This document shows positions 29,289-37,318 of a stretch of DNA of 38,072 nt, in pieces. Numbering within the stretch: the first letter of the stretch is position 1; each line of letters opens with the position of its first letter. The notes below the pieces were generated by a model. The model was not told the origin of the DNA. It searched no databases and saw nothing but the letters and a program-made list of their open reading frames with translations. Source of the stretch: JAPLCX01 sp964460305. GTDB lineage: Bacteria > Auribacterota > Tritonobacteria > UBA1439. The DNA lies in the NCBI GenBank assembly GCA_964460305.1, contig CAYWRA010000014.1, positions 1-38,072 of the forward strand, in the 5' to 3' direction. Both the position numbers and the translations under genes were made by a program.

Positions 29289-29304
29289 GGCGTGGCGGCA
29301 TGGG

Positions 29305-29373
29305 CCGTACATCGTCGGTCGTGCATCGTATTTCGTCACGATGTACGAAGCACGAATGATGAATGACGAACGA
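29305..29373 (+). repeat. Family C heptamer inverted repeat, rplO-secY junction
   Basis: GTACATCGTCGGTCGTGCAT units face CGATGTACGAAGCACG units across TTTCGTCA, with 7-nt spacing. It runs directly into the GTAGCGC hairpin that precedes secY. Confidence 0.8.
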
Positions 29374-29377
29374 GTAG

Positions 29378-29395
29378 CGCGCCCCTCAGGGTGCG
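29378..29395 (+). repeat. Hairpin just upstream of the secY ribosome binding site
   Basis: CGCGCCC pairs with GGGTGCG (one G-T pair) around CTCA. The secY Shine-Dalgarno CGGAG overlaps its 3' end. It is nearly the same as the rplK leader hairpin at 5020-5037, including the preceding GTAG. Confidence 0.55.
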
Positions 29396-29405
29396 GAGAT
29401 ATAAA

Positions 29406-30740
29406 ATGATATCCGCCTTCAGAAACATGTTCAAGATCGGCGAGCTGCGGAGCCGTATTCTCTTTACTCTCGCCCTCATCGCAGTGTACAGGATCGGAAC
29501 CTACGTCCCGACGCCGGGGGTGGACGCGAAGGCCCTCAGCATGTTTTTTTCGGAGCTACAGCGCACGCAAGGGTCGGGGGGAAACCTCTTCGGCCTCATG
29601 AACATGTTCTCGGGGGGCGCCTTAAGCCAATGCACGATCTTCGCGCTTGGGATCATGCCGTACATCAGCGCTTCCATCATCATTCAGCTCCTTACGGCGG
29701 TGGTGCCCTCGCTCGAACGGATGGCAAAGGAGGGGGAGGCGGGGAGGAGAAAAGTAAATCAGTACACCCGATATGGAACGGTTCTACTCTGTCTCTTCCA
29801 GGCGGGTATGATCAGCCGGTTTCTGGAGAACCCCGCGAGCTTCGGGGGGAGGGTGATCATTCCCCACCCGGGCTGGGCGACTCGGCTCATGATCATGGTG
29901 ACGATCACGACGGGGACGGTGTTCATAATGTGGCTTGGCGAGCAGATTACCGAGAGCGGGATAGGGAACGGCATCTCGCTGATCATAACGGCGGGGATAA
30001 TATCCCGGCTGCCGAACGCGATCTTTGAGGTTTACGAACTCGCACGGACGGGCAACATCCGTCCCTATGCGGTCGTCGGCATGGCGGTCTTGGCGGCGCT
30101 GGTGGTGGCGGCGGTGGTGCTGGTCACCGAGGGCCAGCGGCGGATACCCATTCAGAGGCCGAAGCAGATCCGTGGGAGGAAAATTTACAGCGCGCAGAGC
30201 ACCTATATCCCGCTGCGGGTGAATCAGGCGGGGGTGATACCGATCATTTTCGCATCGTCGATCCTGCTTTTCCCCGCGACGATCGGCGGTTTTGTGCAGA
30301 CCGAGTGGCTGAGGACCGCGATGTCGATGCTGCGCCCGGGCGCGTTTCTGTACACACTCCTGGAGGTGGTGTTGATCGTTTTCTTCTGTTACTTTTACAC
30401 GGCGATCACCTTCAACCCGATTGATCTGGCGGACAACATGAAAAAGAGCGGCGCGTTCGTGCCCGGCATCAGGCCCGGAAAGCCCACGGCGGAGTTTTTC
30501 GAGAGGACCATGAACCGCATCACGCTTCCCGGCGCGATATTCCTCGCGGCCATCGCGGTGTCACCCAGTCTGATAGCCGGTTATATGAACATAAGTTATA
30601 CGATCTCGCAATTCTTTGGGGGCACGGGATTGTTGATTATCGTCGGTGTCATGCTGGACACCATGAGGCAGGTCGAATCGCACCTCGTGATGCGCCACTA
30701 CGACGGTTTCATGAGGAAGGGAAGAATCCGCGGCCGCTGA
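29406..30740 (+). CDS. secY: Preprotein translocase subunit SecY
   Basis: Ten-span inner-membrane protein forming the protein-conducting channel. It has 444 aa from MISAFRNMFKIGELRSRILF, with CGGAG about eight nt upstream. The first hydrophobic span is near residues 17-33. The plug region GGALSQCTIFALGIMPYISA and the signature NQAGVIPIIFASSILLFPAT are present. The C-terminus MRHYDGFMRKGRIRGR carries the basic tail. Its partner secE lies at 4116 in this window. The order secY-adk-map-infA is the usual end of the spc operon. Confidence 0.98.
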   Translation: MISAFRNMFKIGELRSRILFTLALIAVYRIGTYVPTPGVDAKALSMFFSELQRTQGSGGNLFGLMNMFSGGALSQCTIFALGIMPYISASIIIQLLTAVVPSLERMAKEGEAGRRKVNQYTRYGTVLLCLFQAGMISRFLENPASFGGRVIIPHPGWATRLMIMVTITTGTVFIMWLGEQITESGIGNGISLIITAGIISRLPNAIFEVYELARTGNIRPYAVVGMAVLAALVVAAVVLVTEGQRRIPIQRPKQIRGRKIYSAQSTYIPLRVNQAGVIPIIFASSILLFPATIGGFVQTEWLRTAMSMLRPGAFLYTLLEVVLIVFFCYFYTAITFNPIDLADNMKKSGAFVPGIRPGKPTAEFFERTMNRITLPGAIFLAAIAVSPSLIAGYMNISYTISQFFGGTGLLIIVGVMLDTMRQVESHLVMRHYDGFMRKGRIRGR

Positions 30741-30748
30741 TGGCGCAG

Positions 30749-30808
30749 TTCGTACGTCGTCAGTCGTACTTCGTTATTCGATGTACGAAGTACGAACGAC
30801 GAAGTGCG
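30749..30808 (+). repeat. Family C heptamer inverted repeat, secY-adk junction
   Basis: CGTACTTCG pairs with CGAAGTACG, and outer TCGTACGTCGTC units face GAACGACGAAG. It starts about eight nt after the secY stop. Confidence 0.82.
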
Positions 30809-30826
30809 GGTGAATAGGAATCGTGG

Positions 30827-31480
30827 ATGAGACTAATACTACTAGGCCCTCCTGGGGCGGGAAAGGGATCGCAGGCGAAGGTGCTTTGCGATAAATTCGG
30901 GTTTCCGCACATCTCGACGGGCGATATGTTTCGCGCCGCATATAAGCGCGGCGCCCCTCTCGGGCGCGTAGCGCACGACAACTACTGGGGCAAGGGAGAG
31001 CTTGTACCGGATGATATTACGGTGGGATTGGTGCGCGAACGCCTTGCCGAGGACGATTGCCGGACGCGCGGCTTTCTCCTCGATGGCTTCCCAAGGACCC
31101 TCCCGCAGGCGGAGGGGCTTGATAGGCTCCTCGGAGAGTCGCATCAGGCGTTGGACAAGGTCATTTACATGAAGACCTCGCAGGGGGTGATTCTTCAGCG
31201 CCTCAGCGGCAGGCGGGTGTGCAAGTCATGCGGCGCGAATTATCACGTCGTGAACATGCCGCCAAAGGCGGAGGGGAAATGCGACGCCTGCGGAGGGGAG
31301 CTGTATCAGAGATCTGATGACGCCGAAGAGACGATTTTGAACCGCCTCAGGGTGTACGAAGCGCAGACGGCCCCGCTCATAGATTATTATAGGAGGCAAA
31401 ATCTTTTGGCGACCGTCGACAGTGATACCCCGGTGCAGGGTACGTACGCTCAGGTGCTAGAGGTGTTGAACCGGAAATGA
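30827..31480 (+). CDS. adk: Adenylate kinase
   Basis: Catalyses ATP + AMP to 2 ADP in the cytoplasm. It has 217 aa, the long-LID form. The P-loop GPPGAGKGSQ is at 7-16, AMP-site residues lie around HISTGDMFR, and GFLLDGFPRT is at 82-91. The LID carries a Cys4 zinc site (Cys132, Cys135, Cys152, Cys155). AGGA lies before the ATG. The stop overlaps the map start (ATGA). Confidence 0.98.
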   Translation: MRLILLGPPGAGKGSQAKVLCDKFGFPHISTGDMFRAAYKRGAPLGRVAHDNYWGKGELVPDDITVGLVRERLAEDDCRTRGFLLDGFPRTLPQAEGLDRLLGESHQALDKVIYMKTSQGVILQRLSGRRVCKSCGANYHVVNMPPKAEGKCDACGGELYQRSDDAEETILNRLRVYEAQTAPLIDYYRRQNLLATVDSDTPVQGTYAQVLEVLNRK

Positions 31481-32238
31481 TCATCATAAAATCCGCGAAG
31501 GAGATAGAGAAGATGCGCGTGAGCAGCCGCATCACCGCGGAGGTTATGAGCGTATTGGAAGGAATGATTAAACCGGGGATGGAAACGGCGGAACTTGACC
31601 GAGTGGCCGCCAGGCTCATTAAGAAACGCGGGGCACGCTCGGCATTCAAAGGGTACCGCGGTTATCCCGCGCATATATGCGTGTCGGTGAATGAGGAAGT
31701 GGTGCACGGCATCCCCGGCGACAGGGTATTGAGGTCGGGTGACATCGTAAGCATCGACGTGGGCGTCGAACACGACGATTACTGCGGGGACATGGCGCGC
31801 ACCTTCATGGTCGGTGAGGTGAACGGTACGAAGGCGCGCCTCATCGAGGCGACGCGCCTGGCGGTTGAGGACGCGATAGCCGTGGCGCGGCCGGATGGGA
31901 GGCTTTTCGACCTCTCTCACGCGATCGAGCGACGGGCGGTGTCGGACGGGTTCTCGGTGGTTCGTGACTATGTGGGGCACGGCATCGGTTCCAAGTTGCA
32001 TGAGGATCCGCAGATCCCCAATTTTGGGAAACCGCATACCGGCCCGAAGATCAAACCGGGTATGACGTTCGCCGTGGAAGCGATGATCAACGAGGGGACG
32101 TATGCCGTGAGGGTGTTGCCTGACGGTTGGACCGTCGTGACGCAGGACAGGAAAGCCTCTGCGCATTTTGAGGACACAATCGTAGTAACAGGAGAGGGGC
32201 CCGAGGTTTTGACATGCCCAAAAAAGAGGACGCCATAA
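31477..32238 (+). CDS. map: Methionine aminopeptidase, type I
   Basis: Removes the initiator Met from nascent proteins. It has 253 aa. The dinuclear metal ligands are Asp94, Asp105, His168, Glu201 and Glu232, and His77 is in VVHGIP. Around Glu201 the sequence is FAVEAMINEG where many family members have EPM, a mild change. It overlaps adk by four nt and infA by 25 nt, so it is tightly coupled. The extra C-terminal residues beyond VVTGEG run into the infA start. Confidence 0.97.
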   Translation: MIIIKSAKEIEKMRVSSRITAEVMSVLEGMIKPGMETAELDRVAARLIKKRGARSAFKGYRGYPAHICVSVNEEVVHGIPGDRVLRSGDIVSIDVGVEHDDYCGDMARTFMVGEVNGTKARLIEATRLAVEDAIAVARPDGRLFDLSHAIERRAVSDGFSVVRDYVGHGIGSKLHEDPQIPNFGKPHTGPKIKPGMTFAVEAMINEGTYAVRVLPDGWTVVTQDRKASAHFEDTIVVTGEGPEVLTCPKKRTP

Positions 32239-32435
32239 AGGTTGAGGGGACCGTCGCCGAGGTTCTGCCCAACACGATGTTCAGGGTGGATCTCCCGAAC
32301 GGCCATCGCGTCCTCGCGCACATATCGGGAAGGATGCGGATGCATTTCATACGTATCCTCCCCGGGGATAAGGTGCTGCTTGAGATGTCCCCGTACGATC
32401 TCACCAAGGCGAGGATCGTGTACCGCGTGAAGTAA
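32214..32435 (+). CDS. infA: Translation initiation factor IF-1
   Basis: Occupies the 30S A site during initiation. It has 73 aa, standard. MPKKEDAIKVEGTVAEVLPN, NGHRVLAHISGRMRMHFIRI and ending LTKARIVYRVK are diagnostic OB-fold features. The ATG lies inside the map 3' end, with GAGG upstream. Confidence 0.98.
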   Translation: MPKKEDAIKVEGTVAEVLPNTMFRVDLPNGHRVLAHISGRMRMHFIRILPGDKVLLEMSPYDLTKARIVYRVK

Positions 32436-32492
32436 GTGGTCGCCTATCGCTACCCGGGCGTCATCCGGTGACATGAGGGGTTGGATCAAGAG

Positions 32493-32606
32493 ATGAAAGT
32501 AAAAGCGTCAGTCAAGAGGATATGTGAAAAGTGTAAGATCGTACGCCGCAAGGGAGTGGTGCGGGTGATCTGTGCAAACCCAAGACATAAACAAAGGCAA
32601 GGGTAA
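32493..32606 (+). CDS. rpmJ: 50S ribosomal protein L36
   Basis: Smallest 50S protein, 37 aa, often missed by gene callers. It reads MKVKASVKRICEKCKIVRRK and ends VICANPRHKQRQG. Zinc ligands are Cys11, Cys14, Cys27 and His32, the C+ type. The Shine-Dalgarno is weak (AAGAG close to the ATG). The sequence after the stop, TAACTACAGCCAAAAAG, matches the fusA 3' end. Confidence 0.96.
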   Translation: MKVKASVKRICEKCKIVRRKGVVRVICANPRHKQRQG

Positions 32607-32627
32607 CTACAGCCAAAAAGTTTAAGG
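32605..32627 (+). repeat. Family F single-arm motif, rpmJ-rpsM spacer
   Basis: AACTACAGCCAAAAAGTTTA begins in the rpmJ stop. The first 16 bases match positions 18768-18783 at the end of fusA. AAGGAG for rpsM directly follows. Confidence 0.55.
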
Positions 32628-32636
32628 AGCAGCGTT

Positions 32637-33035
32637 ATGCCTAGGATCGTGGGTATTGACATACCGAAGGAGAAGAGGATCGAGATATCCTTAAGGTACA
32701 TCTATGGGATAGGGCCCGCAAAGGCCGCTCGGGTGTGCGCCCAGGCGGGTGTGAATCCCGACACGCGGGCGAAGGATTTAACGGAGGAGGAGGTCGCCAA
32801 GATCGCCTCCGTGATCCAGGGCACCTGTAGGGTCGAGGGAGACTTGCGCCGTGAAGTGGCGCAGGACATAAAGCGGCTGATGAGCATCGGGTGTTACCGC
32901 GGCATACGCCACAGGCGCGGCCTGCCGGTGCGCGGCCAGCGCACCAGTACGAACGCGCGCACGCGGAAGGGACCGCGGAAAACCGTCGGAGTAAAACGCA
33001 AGGCGTCGATGAAGAAGCAGGGCGAGACCGAGTAA
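32637..33035 (+). CDS. rpsM: 30S ribosomal protein S13
   Basis: Head protein forming inter-subunit bridges. It has 132 aa, slightly long at the C-terminus. MPRIVGIDIPKEKRIEISLR, YGIGPAKAARVCAQAGV and GLPVRGQRTSTNARTRKG are intact. AAGGAG lies before the ATG. It opens the alpha operon (rpsM-rpsK-rpsD-rpoA-rplQ). Confidence 0.98.
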   Translation: MPRIVGIDIPKEKRIEISLRYIYGIGPAKAARVCAQAGVNPDTRAKDLTEEEVAKIASVIQGTCRVEGDLRREVAQDIKRLMSIGCYRGIRHRRGLPVRGQRTSTNARTRKGPRKTVGVKRKASMKKQGETE

Positions 33036-33046
33036 CCGAGGATTAA

Positions 33047-33212
33047 TTTCAACCACAGATTTAACCACGTCCCGTCCCAAAGGGATCCCTTCGGGAAAGG
33101 GACCCCTTCGGGGGATGAATGCGGATTGACACGGATGTGAACCGCGGTTTCTAGTTTCCGGTTGTTGGAAGCGTTATCTTAATCTGTGTAATCCGTGCAA
33201 TCCGTGGATAAA
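33047..33212 (+). repeat. Family D nonamer repeat with inner hairpins, rpsM-rpsK spacer
   Basis: Outer sequence AACCACAGATT near 33054 is complemented by AATCTGTGT-type 9-nt units ending AATCCGTGGATAAAA. Between them are two small hairpins with TTCG-type loops (33086-33096 and 33103-33114) and a TTGACA without a good -10. At 191 nt this is the longest spacer in the alpha operon. Confidence 0.7.
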
Positions 33213-33226
33213 AGCGAGGAGAGAAA

Positions 33227-33631
33227 ATGGCGGAGGATAAAGAGCAGAGACCACAACGGGTGGTGAAGAAAAAGGTTGCGAAGTGCGGCCCCAGGGGCAT
33301 TGCGCACGTAATGGCGACCTTTAACAATACGATTGTCAGCATCGCCGACACAAAGGGCGACGTGGTGGTCTGGGCGAGCGCGGGTTCCTCGGGGTTCAAG
33401 GGGGCGCGGAAGAGCACGGCATTCGCCGCAACGGTGGTGGCGAGCAATTGCGGCAAGCACGCCCTCTCCCAGGGGATGAGGGAGATCGAGATCAACGTCA
33501 AGGGCCCCGGGGCGGGGCGCGAATCGGCGGTGAGAGCGCTCCAGGCCGCCGGGCTCCAGATCACGGCTATCCGCGACGTCACTCCCATACCGCATAACGG
33601 TTGCAGACCGCCGAAGCGGCGGCGCGTCTAA
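33227..33631 (+). CDS. rpsK: 30S ribosomal protein S11
   Basis: Platform protein near the E-site mRNA. It has 134 aa. GIAHVMATFNNTIVSIADTK, SSGFKGARKSTAFAA and the C-terminal PHNGCRPPKRRRV are diagnostic. GAGGAGAG lies before the ATG. A short charged N-terminus precedes the core. Confidence 0.98.
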   Translation: MAEDKEQRPQRVVKKKVAKCGPRGIAHVMATFNNTIVSIADTKGDVVVWASAGSSGFKGARKSTAFAATVVASNCGKHALSQGMREIEINVKGPGAGRESAVRALQAAGLQITAIRDVTPIPHNGCRPPKRRRV

Positions 33632-33718
33632 TAGCTATCGAGCTATCAAGCAATCGAGCAAAAACGGTTATCTTCTTCGATACGCGGTCTCTCGATAGCT
33701 CGATAGCTGAATTGCTAA
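33632..33718 (+). repeat. Family E octamer inverted repeat, rpsK-rpsD junction
   Basis: It begins at the rpsK stop. Units AGCTATCG, AGCTATCA and AGCAATCG (8-nt steps) face TCTCGATAGCTCGATAGCTG across a short A/T loop. TAGGAGG for rpsD follows. Confidence 0.85.
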
Positions 33719-33737
33719 CTTAGGAGGCATTAAACAT

Positions 33738-34364
33738 ATGGCAAGGTATACAGGTCCCGTGTGCAGGCTCTGCCGGCAGGAGGGAATGAAGCTCTTCCTC
33801 AAGGGCGCCCGATGTGAAATGGCCAAATGCGCCGTCGAGCGCGGAAAGCCGGCCCCGGGAATGCACGGAGCAAAGAGGCGCAAGATCTCTCCCTATGGCG
33901 AGCAGCTGCGCGAGAAACAAAGGCTGCGCCGGACATACGGCATCGTCGAAGAGCAGTTCAGGATCCTATTCGCGAGGGCGCAGAAGAAAAGAGGGATCAC
34001 CGGGGACAATCTCCTCAAGCTCCTGGAGACAAGGTTGGACAACGTCGTGTTCCGTCTCGGGTTTGCGGCATCGCGCGCGCAGGCCCGCCAGTTGGTGAGG
34101 CACGGTAGTTTCCTCATAAAGAACCGTACGGTTGATATCCCCTCCTACCAGGTAAGGGCAGGCGAGGTTATCGAGGCAAAATCGAAGGAACGTTGCCGCA
34201 AGGCGATCATGAAAAACCTCGAGACCACCGAGAAGAGAGAGATCCCTGCCTGGCTCGCGGTTAACCGGCAGGAGTTGAAGGGAGAGGTGCTAAGGTCGCC
34301 GGAGAGAGTGGACATTACCGTTCCGGTCAATGAGCAGCTTGTCGTAGAGCTCTATTCGAAGTAG
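33738..34364 (+). CDS. rpsD: 30S ribosomal protein S4
   Basis: Primary 16S-binding protein and, in E. coli, repressor of the alpha operon. It has 208 aa. The N-terminal zinc site is Cys9, Cys12, Cys26 and Cys31 (C+ type). The S4 RNA-binding domain reads RLDNVVFRLGFAASRAQARQ and LVRHGSFLIKNRTVDIPSY. GGAGG lies before the ATG. No S4 pseudoknot operator is evident upstream of rpsM. Confidence 0.98.
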   Translation: MARYTGPVCRLCRQEGMKLFLKGARCEMAKCAVERGKPAPGMHGAKRRKISPYGEQLREKQRLRRTYGIVEEQFRILFARAQKKRGITGDNLLKLLETRLDNVVFRLGFAASRAQARQLVRHGSFLIKNRTVDIPSYQVRAGEVIEAKSKERCRKAIMKNLETTEKREIPAWLAVNRQELKGEVLRSPERVDITVPVNEQLVVELYSK

Positions 34365-34471
34365 GGGATGACGGAAGCGGTGTGAGTGATAAAAGGCAAT
34401 GGAGTAGCGGGAAATGGCTGCCGCCGGGTAGCAGGCCGGCGCAGTTCACGACATAAAGAGAGGTGAGAATC

Positions 34472-35482
34472 ATGGTGATGCGATTGGGAAGATTCGAGAT
34501 GCCCAAGCGTTTGCTTGAGGAAGATGGGAGCGCGAGCGATACGTACGCGAAATTCATCGCTGAGCCGTTCGAGAGCGGATATGGACATACGCTCGGTAAC
34601 GCGCTGAGACGGGTTCTCCTCTCGTCGCTCGAGGGAGCTGCGATCACGTCAGTCAAGATAGGCGGGGTGTTGCATGAGTTCGATACCATCGATGGCATGG
34701 TTGAGGACGTCACTGAATTGATACTCAACCTGAAACAGGTGCTCCTGGTATCGCACAGCAGGGAACCTAAAAAGATCACCCTCACGGTGGACAAGGAGGG
34801 GGAGGTCACCGCGGCTGATATCACCACCGACGGGACAGTCGAGGTCGTAAACCCCGCGCACCACATCGCCCAGCTCGCGAAAAAGGCGAAGGTCGACATC
34901 GAAATGGAGGTCGAGATCGGGCGCGGTTACCGGCCCGCGGAGGGCAACAAGAAGGAAGGGCAGCCGATAGGGATTATCCCGCTCGATTCCGTGTTCACTC
35001 CCGTCAGGAGGGTCGCCTATCACGTTGAGGACACGCGCGTGGGCCAGATTACCGAGTTCGACAAACTTATCATCGAGATCTGGACGGACGGAAGGGTGAA
35101 GCCGGAGATGGCCCTGGTGCAGGCCGCATCGGTCCTTCGTGAGCACCTCTCCGTGTTCGTGGATTTTGACAAAGTTCCCTTGGCGATAGAGGAGGAAGTG
35201 GAGGCAAAGGAGAAGCAGAAGGGGGAGGAGATGGATCGCCTCCTCAACATGAGCATCAATGAGATCGAGCTATCCGTCCGCGCCGCGAACTGCATCAACG
35301 CCGCTAACATCAAGACGATCGGCGATCTGGTGCAGAAGACGGAGGCGGAGATGCTGAAGTTCAGGAACTTCGGTAAGAAATCGCTCAATGAGATCAAGCA
35401 CATACTCACTGGAATGGGGCTCTCACTCGGCATGTTTGCCGAGGAGGAAGGGCAACAGCAGCAGAAAGAGCTGCCGGGATAA
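34472..35482 (+). CDS. rpoA: DNA-directed RNA polymerase subunit alpha
   Basis: Assembly scaffold and promoter UP-element/activator contact of RNA polymerase. It has 336 aa from ATG 34472, with AGAGGTGAG just upstream; a GTG at 34463 is less likely. The N-terminal domain has GYGHTLGNALRRVLLSSLEG and the C-terminal domain has VRAANCINAANIKTIGDL and FGKKSLNEIKHIL. The linker between them is charged and normal. With rpoB and rpoC, all core subunits are encoded in this window. Confidence 0.98.
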   Translation: MVMRLGRFEMPKRLLEEDGSASDTYAKFIAEPFESGYGHTLGNALRRVLLSSLEGAAITSVKIGGVLHEFDTIDGMVEDVTELILNLKQVLLVSHSREPKKITLTVDKEGEVTAADITTDGTVEVVNPAHHIAQLAKKAKVDIEMEVEIGRGYRPAEGNKKEGQPIGIIPLDSVFTPVRRVAYHVEDTRVGQITEFDKLIIEIWTDGRVKPEMALVQAASVLREHLSVFVDFDKVPLAIEEEVEAKEKQKGEEMDRLLNMSINEIELSVRAANCINAANIKTIGDLVQKTEAEMLKFRNFGKKSLNEIKHILTGMGLSLGMFAEEEGQQQQKELPG

Positions 35483-35515
35483 GATCCGATCGGGTAGGAG
35501 AACAGGATAAGGCAT

Positions 35516-35929
35516 ATGAGGCATAGAAAAAATACGCTCAAATTGAATCGGGTTCCATCGCATATGCGCGCCATGCTCGCCAATGCGGTGTCCAGCCTCA
35601 TCAAGCTGGAGCGGATTCAGACGACGGAGGGCCGCGCCTCCGCGGTGTGCCGGGTCGCCGAGAAGATGGTGACGCTGGCTAAGCGCGGCGACCTCCACAG
35701 CAGACGGCGGGCATTGAGCATTATCCGCGACCGGGATGCCGTCGCCAAGCTCTTCAAAGAGCTTGGGCCGCGGTTTGCCCAGAGGAACGGCGGTTGCACG
35801 CGGATTGTGAAGGCTTCATTCCGAAAAGGGGATGGCGCTCCCATGGCCATCTGTGAGTTGGTTGACACCACAAAACCTGTCAGAGTGAGGAAATCCAAAA
35901 AAGAGGAGGGGCGGAAGCCCAAGGCATGA
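35516..35929 (+). CDS. rplQ: 50S ribosomal protein L17
   Basis: Exit-tunnel rim protein and last gene of the alpha operon. It has 137 aa. MRHRKNTLKLNRVPSHMRAM and LITLER-like LIKLERIQTTEGRA are recognisable, with a basic C-terminal tail KSKKEEGRKPKA. AAGG lies shortly before the ATG. No terminator follows, so transcription may continue into moaC 111 nt downstream. Confidence 0.96.
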   Translation: MRHRKNTLKLNRVPSHMRAMLANAVSSLIKLERIQTTEGRASAVCRVAEKMVTLAKRGDLHSRRRALSIIRDRDAVAKLFKELGPRFAQRNGGCTRIVKASFRKGDGAPMAICELVDTTKPVRVRKSKKEEGRKPKA

Positions 35930-36040
35930 GCGAATGCCGCGCATGACGGCGCGCACCCGCTCGTGTTCTCGCTCTTTCCGATCTGCCGCGTCCCCCCCGG
36001 ACGATGATTTCTTGCCCCGCCTCCTGACGGCGCCATTCGC

Positions 36041-36580
36041 ATGAGAACGAGAGCAACGAAGGGGGATTTAAGCCACGTCGACCGTGATGGCAAGGTATGC
36101 ATGGTGGACGTCAGCCGTAAGCCCGACACCTGCCGAGAGGCCGTTGCCCGCGGTCGGGTGGCGCTTCAGCCGCGCACGCTTTCCCTGATCGCTCGTAGAA
36201 AAATCCCCAAGGGAGACGTTTTTACCACCGCAAGGCTTGCCGCCATCATGGCCGCCAAGCGCGTCGACGGCTTGGTTCCACTCTGCCATCCATTGTGCCT
36301 CACGCATGTCGCCGTAGATTTTGTAACGCATTCCCGGAATAACCGCGCGCACGTTGACATCGAGGCGAGGGCGCGACTCGTCGGCAAGACCGGCGTCGAA
36401 ATGGAAGCGCTCGCGGCGGTGAGCGTGGCGGCGTTGACCATATACGACATGTGCAAGGCCGTCGATCGTTCGATGAGGATCACCGGGATACGGCTGGTGA
36501 GTAAAAGAGGGGGGACTTCGGAGGTAAATCCCAAACCCCAAATCCCAAATCCCAAAAAGAGGCAGGCGAAGCTTTTTTAA
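36041..36580 (+). CDS. moaC: Cyclic pyranopterin monophosphate synthase MoaC
   Basis: Converts the MoaA product to cyclic pyranopterin monophosphate in molybdenum-cofactor synthesis. It has 179 aa. The active-site blocks VPLCHPLCLTHV (79-90), GVEMEAL (118-124) and DMCKAVD (136-142) are intact. The functional end is near RLVSKRG. The remaining tail (EVNPKPQIPNPKKRQ...) is translated CCCAAAT repeat, like the tail of the Mog protein downstream. No clear Shine-Dalgarno is visible. moaA is not in the window. Confidence 0.95.
   Translation: MRTRATKGDLSHVDRDGKVCMVDVSRKPDTCREAVARGRVALQPRTLSLIARRKIPKGDVFTTARLAAIMAAKRVDGLVPLCHPLCLTHVAVDFVTHSRNNRAHVDIEARARLVGKTGVEMEALAAVSVAALTIYDMCKAVDRSMRITGIRLVSKRGGTSEVNPKPQIPNPKKRQAKLF
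36524..36558 (+). repeat. Family B heptamer repeat, left arm inside moaC 3' end
   Basis: AAATCCCAAACC and further CCCAAAT units encode the MoaC C-terminal tail. The opposite arm with GGGTTTGGG and GGGATTT units lies at 36691-36761 before the MOSC gene, and a 9-nt repeat is nested between them. Confidence 0.8.
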
Positions 36581-36612
36581 TCTGGATTGTTTACCAACGT
36601 CGGGTTTTAACC

Positions 36613-36677
36613 ACAAGATTATACGAGATTCTTGTGAGAGTTTGGTCGGAACGAATTTTGTGCTAATCTTGTATTAG
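36613..36677 (+). repeat. Nonamer inverted repeat nested in the moaC-MOSC spacer
   Basis: ACAAGATTA at 36613-36621 pairs with TAATCTTGT at 36664-36672. Units near ACAAGATTA and TACGAGATT step at about 9 nt. It lies inside the two arms of the family B repeat. Confidence 0.6.
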
Positions 36678-36690
36678 TCAATTTCAATAT

Positions 36691-36761
36691 CGGGAGTTGG
36701 GGTTTCGGATTTATCCGTGGAGTTTTTCACTAAAGTTTGTGATTTGGGGTTTGGGATTTTG
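36691..36761 (+). repeat. Family B heptamer repeat, right arm before the MOSC gene
   Basis: Degenerate GGGAGTT/GGGGTTT units, a stray family D piece (GGATTTATCCGTGG) and then GATTTGGGGTTTGGGATTTT end six nt before the MOSC start. Repeat families are mosaic here. Confidence 0.7.
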
Positions 36762-36766
36762 ATAAG

Positions 36767-37252
36767 ATGCCGCACATCAAGTCGATCAACGTCAGCGCGA
36801 CCAAGGGCGGGCCGAAGAACCCCGTCCCGCGCGCCAGATTGGCCGTCGGCGTCGGGATCGAAGGGGACGCGCATGGCGGTCCGGGGAAGAAGCAGGTAAG
36901 TCTGCTTGCGTGGGAGCGGACCCTCTACATGCGCGCGCGCGGCGCTGACGTCGGGTGCGGTTCTTTCGGGGAGAATATTACGACGAGCGGAATCGATCTC
37001 AGGAGTTTGACTATCGGGGACAGGTTGAGGCTGGGGGATGAGGGCGTCGTGGAGGTGGCGGAAATTGGGAAAAAGTGCCCGGCCCCATGCGAGATTTTCC
37101 GGCGCGTCGGTTCCTGCATCATGCCGTCGGAAGGCGTTTTTTGCCGCGTCATAAAGGGGGGAGCGATCGAGGTGAACGGCCCCGTCGAGGTCATAACGGG
37201 ACCGCGTTCGGAAAATGACAAATACCAAATGACAAATGACAAAACGCAATGA
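36767..37252 (+). CDS. MOSC-domain protein
   Basis: MOSC domains are found in molybdenum-cofactor sulfurases and related sulfur- or cofactor-carrier proteins; the exact reaction of this stand-alone form is unknown. It has 161 aa. The family blocks GIEGDAHGG (30-38), VSLLAWE (44-50), GSFGENITTSGIDL (65-78) and LTIGDRLRLG (81-90) are followed by Cys104 in GKKCPAPC, the likely active Cys. The last dozen residues (NDKYQMTNDKTQ) are translated family A repeat. It lies between moaC and a mog-type gene, supporting a molybdenum-cofactor role. Confidence 0.9.
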   Translation: MPHIKSINVSATKGGPKNPVPRARLAVGVGIEGDAHGGPGKKQVSLLAWERTLYMRARGADVGCGSFGENITTSGIDLRSLTIGDRLRLGDEGVVEVAEIGKKCPAPCEIFRRVGSCIMPSEGVFCRVIKGGAIEVNGPVEVITGPRSENDKYQMTNDKTQ

Positions 37253-37297
37253 GTTTGTGTCATTTGGTCATTAGTCATTTGACATTTGGTATTTGCG
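37212..37297 (+). repeat. Family A heptamer inverted repeat, MOSC-mog junction
   Basis: AAATGACAAATACCAAATG and further units form the left arm, overlapping the MOSC C-terminal codons. TTTGTGTCATTTGG, AGTCATTTG and GGTATTTG units form the right arm. TTG codons in the right arm give a false upstream start for the next gene. Confidence 0.85.
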
Positions 37298-37318
37298 TTG
37301 TTTCTAATCGGGGGCGGC

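Noticed and set aside
33126..33154. Promoter in the rpsM-rpsK spacer (TTGACA)
   Set aside because: No acceptable -10 box lies 16-18 nt downstream, and the hexamer falls within repeat-derived sequence.
36554..36580. Intrinsic terminator at the moaC end (run of six T)
   Set aside because: Only an A/T hairpin of about six bp precedes it and the T-run lies inside the moaC reading frame.
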